A DNA stretch of 18,481 nucleotides. Source: Thermoprotei archaeon (GTDB lineage Archaea > Thermoproteota > Thermoprotei > QMSL01 > B3-G16). The stretch lies in NCBI GenBank assembly GCA_003649665.1, contig QMSL01000005.1, positions 1 to 18,481 of the forward strand. Direction: 5' to 3'. Both the position numbers and the translations under genes were made by a program. Below, one piece after another: positions 1 to 6,203 of this stretch. The notes beneath the pieces are model-generated. The model did not search any database and was not told the DNA's origin. It worked only from the letters and a program-made list of their open reading frames with translations. Position 1 is the stretch's first letter. Every line of letters starts with the position of its first letter.

Positions 1-75
1 CCTAATCTTAAGCTCTCTCCTCGCTCTACTAAGTAGTACTTGTATTGATGATTCTGTATGATGTCTGATCTCCAT
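1..75 (-). CDS. Partial N-terminus of an unidentified, probably leaderless gene
   Basis: On the minus strand an ATG at 75 opens 25 codons without a stop and continues past the left edge of the window. The peptide begins MEIRHHTESSIQVLLSRARR and looks like an amphipathic, Arg-rich helix; no family can be named from so little. A TTTTATA box lies with its centre about 24 bases upstream of the ATG, the spacing expected for a leaderless archaeal transcript, and no SD is needed. A GTG codon immediately precedes the ATG and could be an alternative start. The case rests only on an open frame plus a well-placed promoter, so it may be chance. Confidence 0.38.
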   Translation of the reverse strand, partial: MEIRHHTESSIQVLLSRARRELKIR

Positions 76-95
76 CACTTCATTAGGCAGAGGTG

Positions 96-102
96 TATAA
101 AA
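96..102 (-). promoter_or_regulatory. Archaeal TATA box (TTTTATA) for the left-edge minus-strand gene
   Basis: Read on the minus strand the sequence is CCCACCTTTTATAC. The box centre is at about 99 and predicts transcription start near 73-76, which coincides with the ATG at 75. The same bases read as TATAAAA on the plus strand, but no supported plus-strand gene follows. Confidence 0.4.
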
Positions 103-295
103 GGTGGGCTCTTCACCATCGCGGGTCAGCCGTCCTGGCCTTCTTCATAGTTGCCTCAGAAGTTCCAGCGCTCATCATCTGTATTAATGAGAGGCTAATG
201 ATGCTTAAAAGATTTACTGGGCAAAAATATGCAAATGCATCACTTTTTAGAATGCGTGTCGTCATTTAAATCATTCTTAGCAAAGATAGAGAGCT

Positions 296-448
296 TTACT
301 CTTCTCTCTTCTTAGTTCCAACGCCGCCTCCTTTACTCTTTGGCTCTATGAATTCCTTGAAGTACCAGCTATGTACTCTCTTTATGTGTTCTAATAGCGA
401 TTTATATCTAAACATACCGCGGGAGCAAACTGGACATGGTCTTCCCAT
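296..448 (-). CDS. Small single C2H2 zinc-finger protein (about 50 aa)
   Basis: A minus-strand frame encodes MGRPCPVCSRGMFRYKSLLE followed by HIKRVH and a basic, Gly-rich tail, ending in TAA at 296-298. The cysteines and histidines fit C-X2-C-X12-H-X4-H, the classical zinc-finger spacing, with an aromatic residue and a leucine between them as in real fingers. Role: probably a DNA- or protein-binding small regulator; the target is unknown. Start: an ATG at 454 would add two residues (MR), but a GGGGGA SD-like run (459-454) sits five bases before the ATG at 448, so 448 is preferred. A plausible TATA element lies around 486-495 on the same strand. The tail after the finger (KSKGGGVGTKKREE) is likely disordered and positively charged. 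The finger spacing is strong evidence for so short a gene; the exact start is less certain. Confidence 0.68.
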   Translation of the reverse strand: MGRPCPVCSRGMFRYKSLLEHIKRVHSWYFKEFIEPKSKGGGVGTKKREE

Positions 449-509
449 ACGCATCCCCCATTAGAATTTAAGTTATAACTTCATGTATAATAACATAACT
501 CTAATGAAC

Positions 510-527
510 GATGTTGATTGTAACATC
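510..527. repeat. Perfect inverted repeat GATGTT-N6-AACATC
   Basis: The six-base arms at 510-515 and 522-527 are exact reverse complements. The centre lies about 30 bases upstream of the TATA-like element of the minus-strand zinc-finger gene, a position where an archaeal activator could bind. Function is inferred from position only. Confidence 0.35.
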
Positions 528-600
528 AATTACGTGTTATTGCAGATTGTTCCTAATATTGACTAGGACATAGTTACTTAGTGCATGGTTCTTAGCTTAA

Positions 601-627
601 TCTTCACTCTTCAAAATACCGTGAAGA
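601..627. repeat. Perfect inverted repeat TCTTCAC-N13-GTGAAGA
   Basis: The seven-base arms at 601-607 and 621-627 are exact reverse complements, with centres about two helical turns apart, as for a dimeric regulator. It is about 115 bases upstream of the putative TATA of the dehydrogenase gene, which is far for a simple operator. Confidence 0.3.
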
Positions 628-741
628 ATCTCCTATTTTAACATGCTCGCATCGACATTTACAATATATCTCTATATGCTTTACATCCCTTCATCAGCCT
701 ACCATATTTTTAACGAGAGATATATTTCCTATATTTCAAAG

Positions 742-748
742 CTTAAAT
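742..748 (+). promoter_or_regulatory. TATA-like element (CTTAAAT) before the MDR dehydrogenase gene
   Basis: The element lies about 38 bases before the ATG at 783. It predicts transcription start near 770, leaving a leader of about 12 bases that just contains the GGAG SD at 773-776. The match is weak, in an AT-rich stretch. Confidence 0.3.
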
Positions 749-782
749 CCTAAACTTAACATATCTAAAACCGGAGAGAAAA

Positions 783-1823
783 ATGCCAAGGGAGTTAGTG
801 TTAGTAGCTCCGAGAAAGCCTATGATAAGAGAGTATGAAGAAAGACCGCTTAGGCCTAATGAGATAAGAATCAAAAGCATTCTGTCAGCTGAGAAACATG
901 GAACTACTATGGTCTTGTACAGAGGTCTGTCGCCATTTGCTGAAAAGTACTACGATCCCAAGCTAAACCTATTTGTAAAAAGGAAGGAGAAAGCAAAACT
1001 CTATCCCATGCCGCTTGGTAATATGACCGTGGGGATAGTAGTAGAGGTAGGGAGCGATGTCAAGAAGTTCAAGGTTGGGGATAGAGTGTATGGCTATCTT
1101 CCCATAAGGGAGACTCATACTGTCCCTGAAGATAGGGTTTGGCTTGCTCCTCCTGAGCTAAGTGATGAGGAGTTAGTCTGTATAGATCCTGCCGTAGTCG
1201 CGCTAATGGCAGTTAGGGAAGGCAACATTAGACTTGGTGAACGTGTTGCCATCTTTGGATTGGGCGCTATAGGTCTCATGGCTGTACAAATGGCGAAGTT
1301 GTCAGGAGCGATTCTTGTTATAGGAATAGATCCATTAAAGAACAGGAGGAAGTTGGCTGAAGAGTATGGTGCTGATGTGACGTTTAATCCATATGAAGTC
1401 GAGGATCTTGCATTGGAGATAAGGAAATTAACTAATGGTAAGGGCGTTGATGTATCCCTTGAGATAAGCGGTTCGTACAAGGCTTTGCACGAAGCAATAC
1501 GCGCTACATGCTATGGAGGAAGGATAGTTCCCGTATCTTGGTACCATGGTGAGGCGAAAGGTCTATTCCTTGGTGAGGAATTTCACTTTAATAGGCAGGT
1601 AATAATCTCAGGTGCAAGAGTTGAAAGCGAACCCTATCGTGAGTATCCTCTATGGGATAGAAGGCGAGTATATGATACAGTAATAGAGCTCTTCAAGAGG
1701 AAGAAGTTGACAGTAAAGGGTTTGCTTCATCCCATAGTGAAGTTCGATGAAGTAATTGAAGCTTATAAGCTAATAGATGAACATCCAGAGAAAGTAGTTA
1801 AGCTGGGCGTAAGGTATGATTAG
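783..1823 (+). CDS. Zinc-less medium-chain dehydrogenase/reductase (MDR), BchC-like subgroup
   Basis: Predicted cytoplasmic NAD(P)-dependent oxidoreductase of 346 aa, a normal MDR length. The N-terminal half is a GroES-like fold with GIVVEVGSDV and KVGDRVYG (residues 84-104). A Rossmann domain follows, with GLGAIG at 159-164 and Asp183 at the end of the second strand (IGID), which favours NAD(H). The Cys/Glu residues that bind catalytic zinc and the four-Cys structural zinc loop of alcohol dehydrogenases are absent: the usual GHE is GNM at 79-81. The segment SWYHGEAKGLFLGEEFHFNR resembles the MDR subgroup containing bacteriochlorophyllide dehydrogenase (BchC) and many uncharacterised sugar-cluster dehydrogenases. 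An SD (GGAG, 773-776) supports the ATG. The sugar isomerase gene follows after about 60 bases on the same strand, so oxidation of a sugar or polyol is plausible. The substrate is unknown. Confidence 0.85.
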   Translation: MPRELVLVAPRKPMIREYEERPLRPNEIRIKSILSAEKHGTTMVLYRGLSPFAEKYYDPKLNLFVKRKEKAKLYPMPLGNMTVGIVVEVGSDVKKFKVGDRVYGYLPIRETHTVPEDRVWLAPPELSDEELVCIDPAVVALMAVREGNIRLGERVAIFGLGAIGLMAVQMAKLSGAILVIGIDPLKNRRKLAEEYGADVTFNPYEVEDLALEIRKLTNGKGVDVSLEISGSYKALHEAIRATCYGGRIVPVSWYHGEAKGLFLGEEFHFNRQVIISGARVESEPYREYPLWDRRRVYDTVIELFKRKKLTVKGLLHPIVKFDEVIEAYKLIDEHPEKVVKLGVRYD

Positions 1824-1831
1824 AATAGTCC

Positions 1832-1849
1832 TAAGCGCTGAAACGCTTA
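1832..1849 (+). repeat. Inverted repeat TAAGCG-N6-CGCTTA after the dehydrogenase gene
   Basis: Perfect six-base arms at 1832-1837 and 1844-1849, eight bases after the MDR stop. The right arm overlaps a TATA-like CTTATATTA (1846-1854). It may be an RNA hairpin that separates the two genes or an operator at an internal promoter for the isomerase gene. Confidence 0.4.
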
Positions 1850-1886
1850 TATTACATATCTAGGATACCTAATGCTCGTGAGTATT

Positions 1887-2600
1887 ATGAAGTTAGGTCT
1901 CCAAAGCTATTCATTACATAAATTCTCGTTCGAGGAAGCTATGAAGAAGATCTCCGAACTAGGGCTAAAGTACGTTGAAGCATATCCTGGTCACCTTCCT
2001 CCTTCTGCGGAAGGGGTTAAAATAGCAGAGGAACTTGAGAAAAAGTATGGCGTTAAGGTAATTGCACATGGAGTTAATCACATGCCTGCAGACGAGGAGA
2101 ACTTGAGGAATCTCTTTGAATTCGCTAAAAAGGTTGGCATTGAGGTGTTAACTGCGGATCCTGAACCAGAAGCATTACCTATTGTTGAAAGGCTTGCAGA
2201 GGAATACAGCATAAAAGTTGCAATACATAATCATGGTCCAGGTCATAGATATGCGCGTTATGAGGCAGTTTTAGAGGCTATAAAGGATAGAAGCGAACTC
2301 CTAGGAATGTGCTTAGATACGGGCCACCTAGAAAGGGTTGGTGAAAGCATTCTTGAAGCCGCTAAGGCTTTGGGTAGTAGAATTCACGGAATTCATCTTA
2401 AGGATATAGATGAAAACAAAAAGGATGTCATAATAGGGAAGGGCGTTCTGAATCTAAGGGAATTCTTTAAGATATTAAAGGAGAATGGAGTTCTTGAAAC
2501 TGCAGTAATTGTCCTGGAGTATGAGATAGAACCTGAGAACCCAGTGCCTGGCATAAAGGAGTCCTTAGAGAACTTAAGGAAAATACTTGAAGAGCTATAG
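1887..2600 (+). CDS. TIM-barrel sugar phosphate isomerase/epimerase (AP-endonuclease-2 fold)
   Basis: Predicted soluble, metal-dependent isomerase or epimerase of the xylose-isomerase-like TIM-barrel superfamily (about 237 aa). Diagnostic strands are MKLGLQSYSLHKF at the N-terminus, VAIHNHG, MCLDTGH, IHGIHLKD and VIVLEYE; the His, Asp-His, His and Glu in them are the usual metal and substrate positions. The upstream ATG at 1872 would add MLVSI. The ATG at 1887 is preferred because family members begin at MKLGLQ and a GTGAG SD-like stretch lies just before it. Neighbours are the MDR dehydrogenase upstream and, downstream, a T-run terminator before a convergent gene. A dehydrogenase plus isomerase pair suggests a two-step sugar or polyol conversion (inference). 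Substrate cannot be deduced. A second member of the superfamily is encoded at 5406-6158. Confidence 0.87.
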   Translation: MKLGLQSYSLHKFSFEEAMKKISELGLKYVEAYPGHLPPSAEGVKIAEELEKKYGVKVIAHGVNHMPADEENLRNLFEFAKKVGIEVLTADPEPEALPIVERLAEEYSIKVAIHNHGPGHRYARYEAVLEAIKDRSELLGMCLDTGHLERVGESILEAAKALGSRIHGIHLKDIDENKKDVIIGKGVLNLREFFKILKENGVLETAVIVLEYEIEPENPVPGIKESLENLRKILEEL

Positions 2601-2629
2601 TTGTTAACCGTTTCTGAGGAATTTAGGCG

Positions 2630-2642
2630 TTTTTATTTTATT
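2630..2642 (+). terminator. T-rich terminator after the isomerase gene
   Basis: TTTTTATTTTATT begins 30 bases after the isomerase stop codon, in the short gap before the convergent Fe-S protein gene. T-tracts of this kind are sufficient for termination by archaeal RNA polymerase. No strong hairpin precedes it. Confidence 0.5.
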
Positions 2643-3678
2643 CCCCTAAACTTGAGATGTATCTCAAAGCCCTCCTTTTTGCCTCTATACGATAGAGATC
2701 CCAAAGTGCTTTACTGTAAGGGCATGCATAAACACATTTAGCACAACTACGTCCTATCTTTACCCAATAGGAATAACAACGCTTGGGATCAATATGCCAT
2801 TTATATACTCCAACTTGACCCGCCTTGCTTTCCCATGAAGGAGGTCCATAAGGTATAGCGCCTACCGGACATGCATCAGCGCATATACAACAATCCATAC
2901 ATTTCTCCCATAACCCGAAGCTTATTGGGTTATCTACTACCAGTGGAGCATCTGTGAAAACTTTAGCCAGCCTGACACGAGCTCCATACTCAGGCGTTAC
3001 GAGCAAGCCCATACGACCAATTTCGCCTAATCCTGCCAATATACCGAATGGTATCGAGAGGCTTCCCTCATTACATTGTGGTAATGCATTAAAACCCAAT
3101 CCAGAAATAAATTTAGCTAGGCACAATACAGTAAATGACATTTTAGAGTAGTTGTAACCTACCTCCGCTGCTATTATGTCATCTGATGAAACGCCAAGAT
3201 CCATCTCAAATGCTAACACTATTACACATTTTGGTTTAAATGGCATTTCGAATCCCTCATAAAGCCATCGATCATCAAATGGCGCTATCCCTACTAGATC
3301 AGCTCCATAAAATAGCGCCGCCCTCTTTATTACTGCCGTGAGCAATTTCTCATCTTTTACTATAACCTCATTCGCTGACCTAAAGCTTTTCATGATCCTA
3401 TGTACTCCATGTAAAGTCCACGAGGCATTGACAAGACTGCGTTCAATTCCTTCCCTTTTAAACTCTAATTTTCCCTCTCTATGATATCTTTTAGACGAAA
3501 TACGCGTTGGCATCACTCTGCGATAGTCGTCTCTTATCTTATAAGGCATGACTCCTGCTTTTAGTTTTCTTACCTTAAGAGCTGTTCTAACTAACCTCGA
3601 AAACTCCTCCCTTTCTATCACTCTCAATATTCCTAGATCTTTCCATAACCTTCTTAACTGTTCTGCATTAACGTACAT
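2638..3678 (-). CDS. Cytosolic reductive-dehalogenase-like (RdhA-family) double 4Fe-4S protein
   Basis: 346 aa, no signal peptide, twin-arginine motif or membrane helix. From about residue 110 the layout follows reductive dehalogenases: AALFYGADLVGIAPFDDRWLY (119-140; RW-x-Y is a family hallmark), GYNYSKMSFTVLCLAKFI (174-191), AGLGEIGRMGLLVTPEYG (215-232) and TDAPLVVDNPI (242-252). Two ferredoxin-like clusters end the protein: C260-X2-C263-X2-C266-X3-C270-P, and C301-X10-C312-X2-C315-X3-C319-P, the second with the long first gap typical of RdhA. Known RdhA proteins bind a corrinoid and remove halogens; QueG (epoxyqueuosine reductase) is a related fold and a possible alternative. No RdhB-like membrane anchor is nearby. 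Whether this protein dehalogenates anything is unknown; it could be another corrinoid-dependent reductase. It diverges from the M50 peptidase gene. Confidence 0.8.
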   Translation of the reverse strand: MYVNAEQLRRLWKDLGILRVIEREEFSRLVRTALKVRKLKAGVMPYKIRDDYRRVMPTRISSKRYHREGKLEFKREGIERSLVNASWTLHGVHRIMKSFRSANEVIVKDEKLLTAVIKRAALFYGADLVGIAPFDDRWLYEGFEMPFKPKCVIVLAFEMDLGVSSDDIIAAEVGYNYSKMSFTVLCLAKFISGLGFNALPQCNEGSLSIPFGILAGLGEIGRMGLLVTPEYGARVRLAKVFTDAPLVVDNPISFGLWEKCMDCCICADACPVGAIPYGPPSWESKAGQVGVYKWHIDPKRCYSYWVKIGRSCAKCVYACPYSKALWDLYRIEAKRRALRYISSLGE

Positions 3679-3705
3679 CTTGACTTTTATTTCTCCACTG
3701 ATACA

Positions 3706-3729
3706 TTTTTAAACGTTCTTAATATTTAA
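3706..3729. promoter_or_regulatory. Divergent promoter elements between the Fe-S protein and peptidase genes
   Basis: TTTTTAAACG (3706-3715; read on the minus strand as CGTTTAAAAA) is placed about 32 bases before the minus-strand ATG at 3678. AATATTTAAT (3721-3730) lies about 30 bases before the plus-strand TTG at 3755. Both are plausible TATA boxes in an AT-rich gap of 76 bases. Confidence 0.4.
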
Positions 3730-3754
3730 TGATATAGCTCATTGAGGTGGAACC

Positions 3755-4381
3755 TTGAGGAACATGAGCTTGAGCTATTACCGTCGTAGGAGCAAGTGGC
3801 TTTCCTATTCAATCATTGATCTATTAAACGAGAATGAAGCTCTTGCTATGCTTATCTCAGCACTTGCCCTTGCTTTTATATACTCTGGATTCTTCTCAAT
3901 AATAAGGAAAGGTCCCTATTACTTCATGATAGTTCTAGCTCTCACAGCTCCATCATTCCTAATACATGAGCTATGCCATAGGCAGATCGCTAGACGTCAT
4001 GGTTTTTACTCAAAATACGTGATCTTCCCGATGTGGTTCTTAATATCGCTTCTCACCGCATTCTTCCCATTCATAAGGTTAATAGCCTTAGGCTCCGTGG
4101 TAGTTTACGGTTATGCGATTTCATCAAGAACATACATGAAAATAGCTCTAGCTGGGCCACTTTCCAACATGATAATGGCAGCATTGGGCATTTTCCTATC
4201 AAGCTTTACAAGGTATCCTTTATCCCTATATTTACATATGTTCTCAAGTATTAACTCTTGGTATGCCTTCTTTAACTTGCTTCCAATACCTCCACTTGAT
4301 GGTTCAAAGGTTTTCCAAACGAGTATTCATGTATGGCTTATGGCATTCCTTGTATCGATAATACTCCTAATGCTGACTTAA
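3755..4381 (+). CDS. Site-2-protease-like M50 family membrane metallopeptidase
   Basis: Predicted integral-membrane zinc protease (208 aa). The zinc motif is HELCH (71-75). It is followed by AGPLSN (133-138), a conserved M50 turn, and by NLLPIPPLDG (174-183), whose Asp182 is the expected third zinc ligand. About five hydrophobic segments are visible (near 28-48, 55-72, 88-112, 128-150 and 192-207), so this is a minimal core without PDZ or CBS domains. Such enzymes cut membrane-embedded substrates, often regulators; the target here is unknown. The start is TTG at 3755, because GAGGTGG (3744-3750) sits four bases before it, while the first ATG (3764) is too far from that SD. It meets the glycosylase-like gene end to end (11-base gap, convergent). 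Confidence 0.85.
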   Translation: MRNMSLSYYRRRSKWLSYSIIDLLNENEALAMLISALALAFIYSGFFSIIRKGPYYFMIVLALTAPSFLIHELCHRQIARRHGFYSKYVIFPMWFLISLLTAFFPFIRLIALGSVVVYGYAISSRTYMKIALAGPLSNMIMAALGIFLSSFTRYPLSLYLHMFSSINSWYAFFNLLPIPPLDGSKVFQTSIHVWLMAFLVSIILLMLT

Positions 4382-4392
4382 GTTCTCCCTTC

Positions 4393-5400
4393 TCAATAAT
4401 ACCATGTATTAATCTTCGTGTGCTCATATATTTTTTCGCTCTTGCCGTATTTAGCCGCATTACATACTTCTATGAATACACAAGTGTTATCGCATTTCGA
4501 AATTATATATTTAGTAGGACATTCTCCTACGATATTACAACCATAAATACATACAGGTCTCTCCTTTGTACAGCAGGTCCTTCCCAAAGACCACAGTAGA
4601 TCATCAAGATGAGTAGGTCTTATTCTCGCATGTTCGCATACTATTGAGAAAGCCTTCCTTACCGCGAGTCTCACCAATATATCGACTTCATCGCTTACTT
4701 CAACGCCTGCCCTTATTAAGTTCATCAACTCCTCATTAGGTACTACGATTCCTACTCTTAAAGCAATCCTCGTAAGATGGTTATCTACAGGGACCTCTAA
4801 TTGAGATGACTCAACCTCTCCTATTAGCCCCCTTCTTTCTAAGAACTTAATTAGTAAAAATGACTTCTTGGCAACTGGATCGCTATAAGCTAGGAATTCC
4901 GAAAGCCTTGAGAGCCAGCATTTAACATCTTCTCTCTCAAATATTTTAAGTGGATTCCCAGAATATTTCATATTTAATTTACGTGCAGCATCTCTCAGTA
5001 GAAGTGCTCTTGTCTCAGGATCCCATATACATGTATAATATGGCTTCTTTACTGAGAGCCATCTGCGTATCTCATCAGTAGTTACCTTTTCCATACGATC
5101 TGCCGAAAAGAAATTTGGATCTTCCTGATATCTTATCATACCAAGCCTATAGAGGAGATCCGAGCCTTTATAATATTTACCGCACACAATTCCCTCAAAT
5201 CGTCTTGAAGGCCTACTAGTCCTATGGTCAATAGCGACCATGAAGAAGAAATAGCTAGCTACACGAATCGGATCATCCGTTGCTGGAGGATAGTACTCTG
5301 TGTTAGTAAATGAATCTACATTTATATTCAATGATTTTATGACGCGTGCGACCTCAATGCATTTCTGTACGTCTATATAGACTTCTAAATCGCCCATCAT
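4393..5400 (-). CDS. HhH-GPD/Qng1-type glycosylase-like protein with endonuclease-III-like iron-sulfur loop
   Basis: 335 aa, soluble. The centre resembles HhH-GPD enzymes: DPVAKKSFLLIKFLERRG (174-191) then VPVDNHLTRIALRVG (203-217), where Asp206 sits like the catalytic Asp of endonuclease III (PVDTH-type motif) and Lys178/179 could be the lyase Lys. Directly after, C277-X6-C284-X3-C288-X5-C294 closely matches the endonuclease III cluster loop (C-X6-C-X2-C-X5-C), including the Pro before the second Cys. Three more cysteines (303, 307, 313) follow. The flanking parts (VTTDEIRRWL 106-115; DEVDILVRLAVRKA 237-250; LDDLLW 265-270) recall the queuosine-salvage glycosylase Qng1 (DUF2419), itself HhH-like. 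DNA-repair glycosylase and modified-nucleoside glycosylase are both possible. It starts five bases after the isomerase gene stop, so the two are probably cotranscribed; no clear SD is seen. Confidence 0.58.
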   Translation of the reverse strand: MMGDLEVYIDVQKCIEVARVIKSLNINVDSFTNTEYYPPATDDPIRVASYFFFMVAIDHRTSRPSRRFEGIVCGKYYKGSDLLYRLGMIRYQEDPNFFSADRMEKVTTDEIRRWLSVKKPYYTCIWDPETRALLLRDAARKLNMKYSGNPLKIFEREDVKCWLSRLSEFLAYSDPVAKKSFLLIKFLERRGLIGEVESSQLEVPVDNHLTRIALRVGIVVPNEELMNLIRAGVEVSDEVDILVRLAVRKAFSIVCEHARIRPTHLDDLLWSLGRTCCTKERPVCIYGCNIVGECPTKYIISKCDNTCVFIEVCNAAKYGKSEKIYEHTKINTWYY

Positions 5401-5405
5401 ATTGA

Positions 5406-6158
5406 TTAAAGGTTGAACTTCTCCCTTAGGTAGTTTCTACTGATTTGCATGCTCTCCTCAGGACTTATCTTCGTTGAATCCTGCTCCACTACTAACCACT
5501 CAACGTTACCTCTCCTAGCTAGTCCTATTATTGACTCAAAGTCTATTATTCCTCGACCTAGCTCACAGAAGCTTCTCTTCCTGAAATCCTCCTCAGTTCC
5601 ATCCTTTAAATGAAGGTATACTATCCTATCTAAGTTCTCCTCCATGAACGTAACGGGATCTAGACCTCCGTACTTTACCCAATATGTATCCATGCATAAA
5701 TGGACTAACTCAGGGTTTGTGTTTTCGAGTATGATCTTTATTCCACGTCCATTATCCGCTATTTCCCAGTCGTGATTATGATAACACACGACCACACCAT
5801 AATTTTTAGCTATGCTAGCAACATCATTTAGGAAATGGGCTACCTCAATACACCTTTTTTCAAAGTCCATATGAGGCCTGGGGCTACTGAATATTAAATA
5901 TCCTCCTCCAAGATCTTTAAGTACCTTTAACGCCATTTTAGACGTGTTCATATCTCCCACACCTTGATGAAGACCGGAGAGTACAAGACTTCTTTCCTTC
6001 AATAACTCCTCATAGTTAGGATAGTGGCTAATTATCTCTAGAGATGCCTCTATCCCCTCATAATTCAAGGTAGCGATAACGTCTAATATCTTAGGAAGTT
6101 CTTGAAAAACCCTCTTGCCCCATATTATGAGTTGAGCTCCAACACGAAGTCTTCTCAT
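5406..6158 (-). CDS. TIM-barrel sugar phosphate isomerase/epimerase (second copy)
   Basis: Predicted soluble metal-dependent isomerase/epimerase of 250 aa in the xylose-isomerase-like superfamily. Visible strands and ligands: VGAQLIIWGK (N-terminal strand), VVVCYHNHDWEI, VHLCMDTYWVKYGG, IVYLHLKDG, ELGRGIIDF (the usual 'G-G-D/x-ID' loop before the last strand) and WLVVEQD. It differs clearly from the copy at 1887-2600 (CMDTYW instead of CLDTGH, VEQD instead of LEYE), so a different substrate is likely. The motif pattern HNHDWE and MDTYWV is common in IolE/myo-inosose-dehydratase-like and related enzymes, but the sequence does not decide. A GGGAAA stretch lies a few bases before the ATG as a weak SD. 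The gene lies between the small KaiC partner and the glycosylase-like gene on the same strand. Confidence 0.86.
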   Translation of the reverse strand: MRRLRVGAQLIIWGKRVFQELPKILDVIATLNYEGIEASLEIISHYPNYEELLKERSLVLSGLHQGVGDMNTSKMALKVLKDLGGGYLIFSSPRPHMDFEKRCIEVAHFLNDVASIAKNYGVVVCYHNHDWEIADNGRGIKIILENTNPELVHLCMDTYWVKYGGLDPVTFMEENLDRIVYLHLKDGTEEDFRKRSFCELGRGIIDFESIIGLARRGNVEWLVVEQDSTKISPEESMQISRNYLREKFNL

Positions 6159-6169
6159 AATTTTTCCCT

Positions 6170-6191
6170 ATCTAAACTATCATCTAAACTA
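6170..6191. repeat. Tandem direct repeat ATCTAAACTA (two copies, 12-base period)
   Basis: ATCTAAACTA occurs at 6170-6179 and 6182-6191, in the 45-base gap between the small KaiC-partner gene and the isomerase gene. On the transcribed strand it reads TAGTTTAGAT twice. It could be a binding site at an internal promoter or part of a T-rich internal terminator; only the repeat itself is certain. Confidence 0.45.
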
Positions 6192-6203
6192 ACTTAAAAT
6201 AGC

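Larger units (their letters stand above)
455..740. other. Intergenic region between the zinc-finger gene and the dehydrogenase gene
   Basis: No convincing gene was found on either strand; the longest frames are about 20 codons without SD or family resemblance. The stretch contains a TATA-like element for the minus-strand zinc-finger gene (about 486-495) and two perfect inverted repeats: GATGTT-N6-AACATC at 510-527 and TCTTCAC-N13-GTGAAGA at 601-627. These could be regulator sites or chance. Confidence 0.5.

Noticed and set aside
45..68. UGAUGA-like and CUGA-like boxes suggesting a C/D box small RNA.
   Set aside because: The C box has the wrong flanking base, no C'/D' pair follows, and the stretch overlaps the more plausible leaderless minus-strand gene.
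93..269. Plus-strand frame of about 58 codons from a GTG, with a hydrophobic stretch (VLAFFIVASEVPALIICI).
   Set aside because: No SD, no family resemblance, and the frame is closed by a stop just upstream; it could be a decayed remnant, but nothing supports calling it a gene or pseudogene.
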